Translations under genes and position numbers: made by a program
NCBI GenBank assembly: GCA_014773175.1
Contig: VXCM01000339.1
Span: forward strand, 434,001-498,000
Direction of reading: 5' to 3'
From: Lucifuga dentata
Taxonomy: Eukaryota; Chordata; Actinopteri; Ophidiiformes; Bythitidae
Length of the DNA: 64,000 nt
Shown here: positions 1-13,300 of the stretch, one piece after another
How the letters are laid out: the number at the start of each line of letters is the position of its first letter
How positions within the stretch are numbered: position 1 is the stretch's first letter
Notes under the pieces: generated by a model
Database searches by the model: none
What the model saw: only the letters and a program-made list of their open reading frames with translations
What the model was told of the DNA's origin: nothing

Positions 1-1681
1 AAAGCTCCAGGACTTGAAGCGTTGGTTTGTGGCCGTTAGGTGTTTATGTTTACTTACGACTTAATTGGTCCCAGCCTGTTTGGACCTGGAATGCTTTGAT
101 TGTAGCCATTTAGGGGGAAAGAGCGATGTTTGGATATCTTCTGACACAGGAAGGACAAGCAAGAGAATGTCTTTCATTCCTCTCCTCCTAAAAAAAGGAT
201 GGGAAAGAGGGGGGAAGTGAGAGGGGCACAGGGAGGAGCTGACAGGGCTATGGCAAACACTGCTGACACAAAGAATGGCTGCGGCAGTGCACCCCCGCCG
301 TCTCCACTCTTTCTGCCTCTCCCTTCTGTGCTGAGACGAGGACATGCACGGTGCTCAACACAAAACCAGTTTCCTGTCGATACACTGCATTTGAAATTTC
401 CTGTGAGGATTAGTTTTCCAAATGTTAAGTTGCGAACAGGCCATTTGGCACGGCAGGCAGGTAGACAGCAGCAGCTCTGTCAGGTAGCAGCTCTCTCTCT
501 CTCTCTCTCACCCTCATTTTGCTCTTCCTGTCTGTGTTTTGGCATCAGAAAGAGCAAAGGAAAAGCAAAGCCCCTGAAGGATTTCCTCAGTGTTGACTGT
601 GGATGATCCTCATGGCTCCTGCTTGCTCAGACTGGGTAGGGCAGGGCCTGCAAACACAAAGCCCAGAGGGAATGAAAAACACAAGAGGAGTTAGAATGCA
701 GAATTAAATCTCCTCCTCTGCAAAAAAAAAAAAGTATAGACAGACGTTTTCCCGTCCTCCTGATAGAATATTCAAAGTTCAAACACTTAACTTCGGTTAA
801 GCTGAGTTGACAGCTAAATTGTAAGGTTGAGTTTGTCCATATTGCTTTTGTTGTTCTGGAGGGGAGGGAGGAAGTTACAAGAAAAGTCAGATCGTCTTCC
901 TCTTGCTCAGGCTGAGGAATGGTGCATGGTGGTGGCTGTAAGTGGGTGGTTTGGGCTGTGCAGTGTGGGAGGCCAGGCCCAGTGCAAATTAAAGACTTCT
1001 CTGTGAAAGTCACAGACTCAGCTACATCATTCTGTGTGTGTGTGCGCGCATGCGCATTTGTGCTCGTGTGACTGAGTCTGTGTACAAGCAGCAGGCAGAG
1101 GGAGAGACCCAGCCCTCCCGTTTTTTTTTTTTTAAACCCAGTCATTAAAAATAAGCCACAACTCACCCCCGGAACACTGAGAGAGCAAGACAGCAAAAGA
1201 GAGAAAGAATGCATCTCCTCTTTCTCCTCCCTTTCTTTCGGCTTTGCTGCTTCACTAACCAAGTAAAACAGGGAGGAAAGGGCGGAGGCGAGCTTGTGTT
1301 CAAGGGGACTGATTCCACTCAGGGGTTTTTCAGACACATTCAGACCCCTCCCCCTGGATGAGTAGAGTAGCAGGCTTTTTTTTTTTTTTNTTTTTTTTTT
1401 TTTCTGTCCAGGAGGGGAGAGAGAGAGAAAGAGAGATGAATGGGGAAAGGAATGCAGGAGACAAACGAGTGCTCTCGGCAGGAGAGTGGGAATGCTGGAG
1501 AGGACATTGTTCCACCCCCACAAGATTCTGCAGGGAGTGAATGTAAACACACGGGGGGGGGGGGGGGNGGGGGGGGGGGGGGTGAGAAAAATCACACCTG
1601 AGAGGCAGCTTGAGCTTTGTAGCATCTTCTGAGATATACATATTTACCCCAATATATGCAGTCTGCTTTGCACATTAATTT

Positions 1682-1716
<35 letters not shown>

Positions 1717-2141
1717 CACTAGCTGCCATCTCATCTTTCCAGCAGCCCCCTCCACCCCTTCAACAGGATGTATAAGGTCAGAGGGTCAGGACTGGAAACC
1801 GCAAAGACAGTATGCGTCAGTGTGGCCTGGTTCTCGTTCCAAATCCCCCCCAAGCCCCGTTTGTACATCCTACCTCTCTGTTTCTCCCTCTTTTTTCCTC
1901 TTCCTCTCTTCATTTTCTCCTTCCCTCTCTTGACTTTCCATCTACCTCTCCCTCTTTCTATCCACCCCTGCCAGCCCTCTTTGCCTCTCATATAAGCCTG
2001 ACGTTTGGTTTTGGACCCAGATGGCTTTAGCATGCCTCTGGCAGAGGATTAAGCTGCCAGTGTCTCCTTTCCCCTCCATGTGCAAGTGGTCAGGACAAAG
2101 AGCGTCAAGCAGGGGAAAGGGGGAAAGAATGCGAGGAAAAA

Positions 2142-2266
2142 CCCCGGGACTGTGAAACGACACCCGACACTGACGTTTCAAGGCATTCCTGAAGGAGTAA
2201 ACTNCCCCGGGACTGTGAAACGACACCCGACACTGACGTTTCAAGGCATTCCTGAAGGAGTAAACT
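2142..2266. repeat. 62-bp direct duplication around single N (assembly artefact)
   Basis: Copies 2142-2203 and 2205-2266 are identical and are separated only by the N at 2204. The pattern is the same as six other joins in the window. Confidence 0.9.
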
Positions 2267-5200
2267 TAAACACTTGTAAAAACTTCGAGCCAGCTTTCCT
2301 GCTACTTTCGTACCCACTGCCTTTATGAATCAGGTTATGACTTTTTGTTCTGAGGAGGCTGGTTAATTTCCAGAGTGTATGTAGCAAGCGACCATGTTTT
2401 TTTCTAAGGGAAAGGAGATGTGAACTTTTGACCACATACTGCTGCATTTATATGTAAATAGCAGCTCCAGCGAGCAGCGATTCTTCATGTAATGACACGA
2501 CAGAGGCATTGTGTTTCAGCCTATCTGTCTTTTTTTTTTTTTTTTTNTTTTTTTTTTTTTTGTCTGTTTCATTCCGTCCTCCCAAGGCTTGTGGTTTGTT
2601 TGCCTGGACTCAGCTGTAACTCCTGAGACTTTTTGTTCTTGTGGACAATCTGTCATGTTTTGTTTTACTTCTGACCTGGATTCAGCACTTGGAGATAGTG
2701 TGGTGAAAACACTGCTCTAACGCTGCCTTATTGTATATGTTTAGTTTAGACGCTGGTCTAAGTGGCCTGTATTAGCCACATGACACAGAATGATGCATCA
2801 AAGACTCCCGTCTCTTCTTCTTCTACTGTTCTAGTCTTATTTCTCAGTGGTTGATTGCAGCAAGTTTTTTAGATTTGCTCACCACACGCACATGGTAAAC
2901 AGTTTAAAGTTTATTTTCTGAGTAACTGATTTCCCTCTCCAACATGATTCTCTTTCAAGGTATGCAGGACTTGTTAGAGTTGTCCATGCTGTCATAGCTG
3001 ACACATGCAGCCTTCTTTTATAGTCTCGGTCAGTCGGTGAGTAACTCTCTGGGAAATGAGTGCAGTGAAAGCATGCATGAGATGTTAGTGTTAGGCCTAA
3101 CACTCTGGTTTATGCCCCACGAAGCAGCTGGAATGTTAATACAGGAACTGAAGGAAATGGCATGGCAAACTTCTTATCCCCATTTCTCTCTTTCTCCTCC
3201 TTTCTGAACTCTTCATCTTTTCTTGCTCCTCTTTATTATTCTTTCTCCCACTCTTACCTTATGTTGAGTCACCCTTCTCTCTCTTTAACCCCCTTGCAGG
3301 CAAGTCTTTTGGAGGAAAACAAAGACTGATGTGTCTCTTCATGCGGTTGCAGACTAGGCAGGTTAAAGCCCATGGCAAGAAGCAGCAGAGAACAGTGGAA
3401 ATAGCCTGGAGCCTTCACAGGGCAGGTCTAATGAGAAAACCCCCTTCAAACACTCAAAGTTCTCAGGAGATTAGCCCACATGTTTTAGGAGTATATGGAG
3501 CGGAACGCATATTTATTCCAAGTTTCGGATGATTGTTCCTGAAAATGCATGTCATCTAGCTAGTATTTACAGTGTTGATGTTGAAAATTACATAGTTTTT
3601 ACAGTAAATGTTAGTAATTTTGAGTTTTAGATGGATGCAAAAACACTCAGTCGAGTATTGATTATTTTTTTCTAAGTTTTTATTCTAAATTAGAGCTGTT
3701 ACTCACAACATGGGTAATTTAAATACAAGATGCTCACAATACTGGAGCTGCAGAATTTTATTGCGCTCATTTTCCTCTCAAAATTGGTCTAGTGTACACG
3801 AACTCTGGTCTAGTGTACTGACACAAATTGGTCTAGTGTACTGACACAAACTCTCAATTTTCATTCCTCCCTCCCATTATTTCATTCCTCCCTCCCAGCT
3901 CTCAGCATGTCTCTCCCTGCCTGTCACTGATTGACAGGGTGAGGAGAGCATCAGGCAATAAAAATGGAATGCAGGTAACCAGGCTTTCTATTTGAACTTG
4001 GAACACAGGAAAGTGGGTTAAGTGAACTGAGTCTGTTGCCTAACAGGGAGAAGCTGCCTGCCAGATTTAGCATTAGCTGACAGTTGTAAACAGACTCTTA
4101 TCTAGTGATTCGGGGACATAAGCCGGCGAGAGCAGTTACACACTGTTGACATTGGTTTCTGTCAAACTGAACACACAGCTTTGTTGATAGCAGCGCTGGT
4201 CTGAGCATACCTAAGGCATCTTTCACACGTGTTTTATCCTGATATGCATGCTTATGTTTAACTCTCATTCATCTGATATGTAAAAAAGCCACTTTGAATG
4301 GAATGCAGTGCAACATTTAGTACAGGATGTTTATAATACTGGGGCCATTTGCACTGAAAACTCCCTGCCTGAGACAAGCATTCACACATGTTAAATATAC
4401 TCTGTTAAAAGGCATTCATAGCCTGCCGCCTTTCACACACACTAACACACACATGCACACAGGGGCACACACAGTGAACTATTGTGTCTGAGAGAGTTCA
4501 GGCATCTGGAGAGCAGAAACCCTCTTTGGTGACCTCTGACCTATGGTGGCTGAGAGCTTTAGACTGACATGAGGGCCTCTGGAGACTTTCAGGTGACTCA
4601 GAGAGCTGTCAGAGGACTTTTAAAGGACTATTATATTAGTATGTAGGGTTTGTTGTGTCTCCAGTATTTGCTGATTGCCACTGAAAAGTGAGCAAAAGTC
4701 ACTATTGTTATGATAATTAAGTGTTTTTAGAACAATGCAAGAAGGGTTTTTTTTTGCTATTGTTTGTTATGGTACAACTTGTAATACTAGCGTGGTTTAA
4801 GATACGCCTTTTGCTGTTCTATTATTGTTCACAACACCGGTGTAAAGTCACACAGTGTGAACTTTTCAGGTTACTGTCAACTCATGGCAGTGTCACAGAA
4901 ACCTGGTGACAAGTCTTTTTGGCACAGATCCAAAGGCAAACTGGCTAGAGGGCATTAGCATTCAGTTGCACACTGTACAAAGTCAGGGCTTTCGAGCTAT
5001 AAACATTATTAGAAAATTGTTTGGAAACCACTGGCTTTTGATGTCTTCCTGACTGCATCTCATCGTTCCTGCTTCCTGTTTACTTGTTGGCCAGAGTTCA
5101 GGTGATTGTCAGTGTAGCTGCATTGCACCCTGTCCAGGTAAACAAACAGCCAACAGAAGCTGTTTGCTGGTGGTGAAACGGCAAGCCTCCCAGTAAACTT

Positions 5201-6292
5201 CATGTTGCTATGCTTCACCATGGTGACACTATCACGAAGGACTCCAGCTGGTTCTGTGTATGTGTGTGTATGGGGGGGGGCTTAGACGGAGCCAGGCACT
5301 AACTCTCTAGCCTGCTCACCATCCTCCTCCTCAGTCGTCTTCCTCCGCCCCCTCAGTTCTTCTTGTCTGTCTGCTGTTCTGCACCCTCTCCCCTCTGGCA
5401 GACCCTCATCCTAAACACACTGCAGCTGGGCTCAGCTGTCAGTGTTCCCCTATACCGACCACCCCCTTTCCTGCCCTTTGTATTTGTTTGGATGGTGGTG
5501 GATTTGCCCTTGGCCCCCGCGCGGGGGAGCCCGATCCTGTTAGCCAGCTTCTTAAGCCCAACCGTCTGCTCTTTGAAGTGGCCTACTCTGTATCACACAG
5601 ATCCACAGATTGGAGATTACAAGGCAGCTGCCTGCCTTCAATCTGTCCTGTAAGTAACATGAACTTGCTGATTAAATAAAGGAAGCAAAAGCGTACACCT
5701 ACATAGGCACACATGGGACAATATGATTAACAGAGGTAGAAAGAAAGTCAGCGTTTGTTCTGAAAGCGCAAGAAATGAGTGGAGACTTGTCTGCTGCTTT
5801 GTTTCAGCGGACAAGAGAGCTTTCTTTGATATTATCAAGCCCAGGGGTTGGGGGTGTACTTTGCCAGGAGAGCTGCTATTCACACCAACATGTCGGCATG
5901 GGACTTTGAAGCATTTGTCAAAGAAGGATTTGGCTGAGTGCCACTAGAGTTTTGTCATTCACTAACTCTTCTCTTTTTTTGGAATGACAATGCTCACAGC
6001 AGGCTGCACCTATAGTACCTCAGCGAGGGAAGAGAGCCGAAATTCCACAGCCCTGCTTCCAATAAGTGAGGAAGTTGTTGTCAGTTCTTGTTGCTCACAA
6101 GAGAATGTGAATATTATCTTTCAGATTCTCTGATCAAAGCTCCAATATCTTGGTTTTATGAAGACAGAGAGAAACTTTGTGTGCTAGTCAGTGTTTATCT
6201 GTGATGGTAAAGAGGGTTTTCCACATTCCCTCCTAAGGGTTTGGTGGAATCCAGTGTCACTTTTCTGTTTCTGTCAAACATTGCGTCCTTGA

Positions 6293-6293
<1 letters not shown>

Positions 6294-6328
<35 letters not shown>

Positions 6329-6350
6329 CTGTCTGTATGTGGGAGGTCCN

Positions 6351-6385
<35 letters not shown>

Positions 6386-6406
6386 CTGTCTGTATGTGGG
6401 AGGTCC
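6294..6406. repeat. 56-bp direct duplication with (TG)n around single N
   Basis: Copies 6294-6349 and 6351-6406 are identical, with the N at 6350 between them. The real locus probably has one (TG)n array followed by GCCTGTCTGTATGTGGGAGG. Confidence 0.9.
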
Positions 6407-8635
6407 TGGGTGGTGTACTATAATGCTTTCATGGCTGCAAAAAGATCAAACTATTTCCTTTTGTGTGGAAACTTGGATTCTGTCTTATCAGGACAGAGGT
6501 TTTAACTATTAACTGTTTTAAAGATTCTTGTAATGGTTCTCTTTTTTGCAAATCTTTGCATTCTCATATAACAGCTGTGGTCATTATGAACCATTACTTT
6601 CCCAAATGTTTAACGAGACACCTTGACACAGACTTGCATACAGTCCCTTGCATTGTTGATAATGGTTTCTAACGGATGCATATCAGTGGCAGGAAGCCTC
6701 TGGTGTCAACTGTTGTGGAGAGCTTGAAACATTAAGCTGGGCTGTGTCAGTGTTATTGTGTGTCTCTGTGCATGCGTGTCCATGTCTGCAGGCCTGTGTG
6801 CGCATACATGTGTGCGTGGGCATGTTCCGACTCCTGAGTGTGTTTACTTAACCTGTCTCGGCATTCAAAACCCCTGTCATTCTCTGCTGTGTCTGTCTCT
6901 CATAGTGACAGCTAGGTGGGACATGGCGCGTCGTCTCCTGTTTCAGGCAGGGCTTTATTGAACACATGAAAACCCTCTGTTCTTTAACCCCTTCTGTTGG
7001 CCTGAAAGGAGCAGACACACACACACACATACGCACACACACACACACTTTTAGATGACTTCAGGGGATAGCAGCTCTGAAAGGGCTGACATTCTATCCT
7101 TTGAACCTCCATGTTAGATTGGGGCAGGACCTCACCCTCTCCCTCTTTGTGAGAGCATGTGTGTGTTCCGTGCATGTTTTTTTGTTCTCTAGTGGGTCTA
7201 CACTCTGTGACCTTTCCAAAGATTAGCTCTTGGTGTCGATCATGTTCTCATAAAGTCCAGACTATGCTCCATATCATCCATATTGTCTGTGGTGGAACAG
7301 ATATAAGACATTTAGAAGCAGAAAAGCGGATGTCTTTTGTCTTCCGTGTGGCTTGTTAAGTTGCTTTCAAAGACTCAACACAATCTTCCTCTCATCTGAG
7401 AATGTTCCGACTTGTCAAAACCTGACTGAGATCCTGTTTCAGATCATTCAATCACTTCTGGTGATGCAGGATAGAGGTGGGGAGGTGGGGGTGGAGAGGT
7501 GACTGACAAATTGAATGGATGAAGTCAGCCCTCTGTTCACCTCCAATGTGTTAAGGCCCTCTCAGGCTGTCAAATGAGATGGCAAGGCACAAAGCAAACA
7601 TCGTTCTAATAGTTTTAGACATGGCTGCTCGCACTGGGTGTGGTTGACAACTGTTGTCTGCCGCACACACAGCAGTGATCTCGCCACGGTAGGATGTTTG
7701 TCTTTTGTAGGGATTAAAGGGATCCAGGAAACCCGCTGTCCTAGTTTTGCTGTGGAGCAGAGAGAGCGACCTAGTTTTAATGACAGCAACCAGCCAAAAA
7801 GGTGATTCCAAGGCATAATGTAGTTAAGGAGGTGGCCATTTTTGTCTTCTTTCTTTAGCCAGGCCATGTTTTTTGTCTGTTGGCATCTTCTATACAGAGG
7901 CTTCTGACTCTCTCTGTGTGTGTGAGAGGCTCCATTGTCCATGCAGGACTGGCTAACCTGTGCTGTAACTTGAGAGGGAGGGAGTCACAGAGAAAAAGAG
8001 AGAGAGAGCATTGCTGAGCAGCACTGTTGTGGTTTTTCTGACTGGCTCTGATGCCTTTTTTTTTTTTTTTTTTTTAAATACATATCCTTGAGAGTGCACT
8101 TAGCTCTCTAACTGTCTTCTATAATTTCATTTAAATGTTGTGATTATGCTCACTTATGCAAACAACACCCAGACACTCCGAGCTATATTCAGCAGCATCA
8201 CATAGTTCTGGATATGTTAAGCAAGTGTGTTGATGTGTGTAGAGACTTTAACCAACTAGATCACCAGGTCAAGTGGTGGACACGGTAATCCTGTTAACTA
8301 GAATGGCTCTGATTTGTTAAAGCTGGCCTTAATCTACTGTAACTTTAACTCCAGCACAGGCATCCAAGACTTGAATTGTCTGGTTGTCAGCTTTCACCCA
8401 AATCCTCTTCCTCTCATTTATGATTTATATGTCATAGAAAGTAGATTCTCAACTAAAGCTATATTTTATTTGTTATAATTGTCTGTTACATAACCTTTAA
8501 TGCTGCATGAATCCCTATAGGTGGTCATTAAAGTTTCTTTTATTTAAAAGGTCAAGCACTTTTCAGTTCAGTGTGTGGGCACTGTAATAATTCATTCTCT
8601 CTCTCTCTCTCTCTCTCTCTGTCTCCTCCCTGCAG

Positions 8636-9021
8636 TGTCATCATGCATCACCACCTACAAGAAAACGCCTCCCCCGGTCCCACCACGTACAACCCCGTCC
8701 AAACCCTTCATATCCATCACGGCCCAAAGCAGCACCGAGTCAGCCCAGGACGCTTACATGGACGGGGGCACCGGCCCACGAGTGGGCATCAGCTCCCAGC
8801 CGGGCCTGTCCAACTCCACAGAGAGCATAGATAGCATGAAGGCCCTGACGGCGGCCATCGAGGCCGCTAACGCTCAGGTGCACGGCCCCGCCAGTCAACA
8901 CGTCACCAACAGCACCATCACCATCACTGCCACCGCCACCACCTCTGCCATTGCCCATGTCTCGGCAGACAGCAAGGCGCAGAGGGAAGCGCTCCGCAAG
9001 TGCCTCTCCATAGGGATCCAG
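8636..9021 (+). CDS. dlgap1: DLGAP1 coding exon A (first in window)
   Basis: The acceptor is a long CT tract ending in CTGCAG at 8635, and the donor is ATCCAG/gtttgc. The exon enters in phase 1, so one base of its first codon comes from an exon upstream of the window. It encodes the proline-rich PPPVPPRTTPSKPF segment, the conserved STESAQDAYMDG and LSNSTESIDSMKALTAAIEAANAQ blocks, and ends inside the first LSIGIQV dynein-light-chain motif. A Thr/Ala-rich stretch (TITITATATTSA) is the variable part of the family. Confidence 0.94.
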
Positions 9022-10351
9022 GTTTGCAGCTAATTTATTTTAGTCCTGGAGAACAATCAAGCTGTTTGATGATGAAAATTTTAATGACATTTGTCAGTTT
9101 CTCCCCTCCTCGCAGGTGGACCCAGAGGAAGCAGGGCAGACAGAGGAGCAGTCCAAATTCCAGTCAATAGGGATTCAAGTGGAGGATGAGCGATGGTGAG
9201 CAGAGACAAAGAGAGCTAGAGCTTTTAACATGAAATTGGATAAGTCAGATGGGATGAATGTGGGAGAGATCCTTTGGACAGAAAGAGGACTTAAGGAAAC
9301 AGAGAGAGAGTTGTACTATGCTGTACAAGTTGTTGCCCCCCCTGCTCTAGCAGCAGCTGTCCCCAGCTTCGGGGAGGTTGGCGTCAGAGCCCCCTCAACC
9401 AGGGGCCCCATGTGACAGCTGGGCCAGAGAATGTGGTGCAGGGAGCTGGGAAGGTGGAGGGGGAGAGTTGACAGCCATCTGTTGCTCTAGTCATTGTGAT
9501 TCAGGCAGCAGGCTACTTTTATGGCTGCGTGTGTGTGTGTGTTTGTGTGTATGTGCGGGAGGGAGGGAAGGGGAAAAGAGGACGGCGCTTTATAGAAACT
9601 GTTTAGTTCTAAGAGTGCTGTGCTGTGCTGTCAGCTACAGCCTTTTATCCTGTAGCATGTTACTGATTTGAGAAGAATCAGACCAGTATGCATGCTGTTT
9701 CATGAGCTCATATCGCACCAGGCTCATCCAGCACCCGTTACTCTGGCGGGGCACACAGGCATTTACGGTGTCCTTGTCACAAATGTCTGTTCTCATTCAC
9801 CCTGTCAAAACAGTGTCCTTCTGTTTGGTGAGGGGAAACTGACAAATTTAGCGATCCTACTGTAGCCAAGACGTGCTTCAGGAATTCAAAGAGACATCAG
9901 CTCAATGAAAGGTCAGTGAGGGCTGACTCTAGCTCTTTAAAACTCACACACACACACAGACCCTTACACAGTGTCATGGAATGTGAGGGGCTTTCTGAAA
10001 GAGGAGGTTTCAGCTGACTAACCAGGCTCTGAACAGGAGACTGAGCTGCCAAGCCAAATATTAACTCTTCTAGACACCTATGAGCCTGCTAGTCTGCTCA
10101 GGCTCGGATCTAATGCAGTGTTGCAGCTTGTGTATTTCTCTGGCTAATGTTTGTAGTGGGTGGGAGGGTATTTTCGTTGGTGCATGTTTGACTGTTTAGC
10201 TGTTGGCATGCATCTGTGCAAGCATGGGCCCATGCGTGTGTTTGTGTGTGTGTACGTGCTGCCCTGGGAGGTCTGGGCATGCTGCCCCCTACATTAGATT
10301 CCCAGACAGTTAGAATGCCAACCTCCTGTGGTGTTGCCCCAGTAGTAAAAC

Positions 10352-10396
<45 letters not shown>

Positions 10397-13300
10397 AGAG
10401 AGAGAGAGAGAGAGCCTGTGTGTTTGTAAGCAGGTGTCATAGGTCATAACCTCACCTTGCTGTTTGAACTAAGTTTGAGCTCGTCTAACTGAGAGGGATG
10501 GGAGTATTTGAATTAAATATTACAAATTTTTGTTCGTTATCCACAGACGCACATGCGCGCACACACACAATGGAAACGTGCTCAAAATGTGTTACACAGA
10601 TGAGGAAGAATTCGATAGATTGATTGATTGATTCCCAATTTACGTCACTTTTTGTGGGTCTTAGTTTACGGTTTGGGGTTGTGGTCACCAGATGGCTTTG
10701 CAGTCACAATGCTGTTAGCTGTAGTGAGTAAACCATATGCACAGCCATCTTGAAAAGTCAGCTTAACTTAGACAACAGTTAGACCTCCCTGTCTCTGTGA
10801 CTGACTGAAAGTTTGTCGTTTACTGGCATCAGACAAATAAACAGCAAAAAGCCCCAGATGCCGTATACACGATTTGTGGTCCATTCGTAGCTCTTTCACC
10901 TTGTTCTAGAGCTGTGTTCTACTTCCAAGTGCTTTCTTTGGAAACATGTTCTCTGCAGATGAATGGAAAATACAAAGCTCTAACGTTTAAAAAAAAAAAA
11001 AAAAAAAANAAAAAAAAAAAAAAAAAAGGAGGTAAAATGGTTGTCCAAAAGGAGCAGCTTATGGAATGCAAGACTCCACTTCTGGTGTGATTTACAACTT
11101 TCCAGCATGTACTCCACATGAATGTCGTAAGAACATGGAGGGTTTTTATTTTTGTGCTTTTTTAACTTGCTCCCTTTTTCTGTTCTTTTTTCTCCTTCAT
11201 GCCTTTCTGATATTTATAGTCTCTTCTCTCTCAGTCTCTTGGCTTTTCCCTTTATAATGCTTTGTTCTTTTAGCAACTCTTGCTTATTGATACGTCTGTT
11301 TCTTTGTCTGTCTGTCTCTGTCTGCCTGTCTTTCACTCTGTCTGGGCTGTGTTTGGCCTTGCCTGCCTCTGCCCCTGCAGGAAGTTGTTAGCAGGCTGAT
11401 AGAAAGCAGGCTGAGGTCATTAGAACTGAACACCTGCTCAGAGGAGTTACTCTTTAACTGCTGTTCACACATACGCTCACACACTCGCCGGCGCTGGTAC
11501 ATACACACTCTGTTTGATCTTGCTCTCTCTCTCCTTCTCTCTTCACGGAACAGAGGAGATGAATGGGAAAAAGGAGGTCGAGATGAATGGCATCCAGGAG
11601 GAGTGAGCGTCCGGAGATGGGCTGAGGCAGATGTGATGGAGCTGGAAAGATTTGTGTGTGTCATGCTGCGGGCAGGTCAAGCCAGGGTTCATTTATGAGA
11701 GGGTTGTGGTTACGTATAGGTACACAGGAGGTTGCCAGGGTCCTGCAAACAGATTAGAAATCCACCCTCTGTGTTGGCTCTTCAATGCTTTAACATCTTA
11801 GTTTGCAATTTCCTGACAGCTATACACATGAATAATGGAATTTTAACATTTGCATGAGGTCATGTGTTTTGGGGAGAAATGTGCACTATCCTTCGCTTAC
11901 TCACTCTTTGTGTATCTATTGGATTTCTGTCTGTGTGGGCATATTAAAGTGCCTCGATTGTTTTTTGAGTGACTCTGAAGCAGCACTCTTGTGTAGTTTT
12001 GTATGTGTTAATGAATGATGGGCTTTGAGTCCTTACAGGCTCAAATTATAATCTGGCAGTGGTTAGACTGCTGGCTGTCCCATCCCCATGCAGCCAGTTA
12101 GCCAGTTTCTCTCCAAAACCCTCATCCCCCTCATGTCCCATTCATTTCTGTGCTGGTGAGCTGCTCTATAGAACATAGCCAAGTGTGTGAATGTGTGTGT
12201 TGATTTTATCTTTGCACAGGAGTGTGTATGTCTGCCTTGGCACATAGCGTGGAGGGACTTGGCAAAGGCTGTCTGACAGTGGCACAAAGCCTCTGAGCCA
12301 AATACAACATAGCACACCCCGCTGTAGAGAAGAGTCCCAGGTGTGTGTGTGTCAGTGTGTTTGTGTGCGTGTACTATTTGTTTATGTGCATTAGCCCCCA
12401 GCAGACTTGTGGTGTGACAGATGATTGCACACTCTTGCTTCTGTAAAGGCCAGGTGACAAAACACGTGTGCGCATGCAGACAGACACACACACACACACA
12501 TGTAGTCCAAAAACCATTCATCACTATCACATTATAGGATTGCTGTGATCACTTCAGTCGCACATATCTCGAAGAACCAAGTGCAAACAATATTAGCATA
12601 TTATGCTAATGTGGTATTACTATTGCTACTAGTATTACTGTCTACAATTACAGTTACTATGCAATACGTGTATGAGGAGTGAATCAATCACCGTGTCTTC
12701 CGTCTAAACTCACTCTTGCTTTCTCTGTTAGTCACCGCAGGATGACCCGCTCCAACAGCGTCACCACGGCTGTGCAGGCTGACCTCGACGACTCCACAGA
12801 AGGCCTGGAACTGCTACCACGTCACTGTGCCACCATGCCACGCCAGCACTCCCGTGATGCTGCTACTTCCACCGTCAGCATCCAGGGCTCGGGGAACCAC
12901 TATCACGCCTGTGCTGCAGATGACTACGGAGACGTGGGTTTTGACCCATCGATCCTGCCCCCTCCAGACCCCTGGATGGACAGTGTGCCCGAGCCAGAGG
13001 TAGAGGCTTTGGAGGTCGTCAGCCGGTCCGTGTGCCCCCGTGACGGCCGCTGGTTCCTCAAGTTGCTGCAGGCCGAGACAGAGCGCATGGAGGGTTGGTG
13101 TAGACAGATGGAGCAGGATGAGATGCAGAACGAGCTGTCTGAAGAGAGTGAGTTGAGAAAGCTTACATGCCAAAATGTGGAGGAAAAAAGTGTGTTGCAC
13201 AGTGCTGATATGGTTTCTCCTCTCCTTTCTGTCTCTTTCAAAACATCTGATTTGAAGTGTCGGTATTCATGGCATTGTACCACAATAGCTGTTTGTTCCT

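Larger units (their letters stand above)
1..8635 (+). other. DLGAP1 intron upstream of the last six exons
   Basis: No DLGAP1-like coding block is present. It holds an (AC)n microsatellite (1684-1714), a duplicated (TG)n segment around the N at 6350, a false 62-bp duplication at 2142-2266, CT/GA-rich tracts, and a short tandem of a 22-23 bp GGTCTAGTGTAC-type unit at about 3784-3852. One exon-like stretch at 5402-5649 is discussed in the findings. Confidence 0.7.

Noticed and set aside
627..1641. Large minus-strand open frame (332 aa) and overlapping shorter ones
   Set aside because: They run through poly(T) and poly(G) tracts with Ns and low-complexity CT-rich DNA. There is no family similarity, and they lie in the DLGAP1 intron.
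6241..6512. Cys/Val-repeat open frames
   Set aside because: Direct translation of a (TG)n microsatellite and its artefactual copy.
11534..11606. Possible extra DLGAP1 exon after the acceptor-like cttcacggaacag
   Set aside because: In the phase left by exon B the first codon would be a stop, and exon B joins exon C directly with correct family sequence.
12063..12530. 155-aa minus-strand open frame
   Set aside because: Intronic, rich in CA/TG-repeat-derived residues, with no recognisable domain. It lies within the DLGAP1 intron before exon C.
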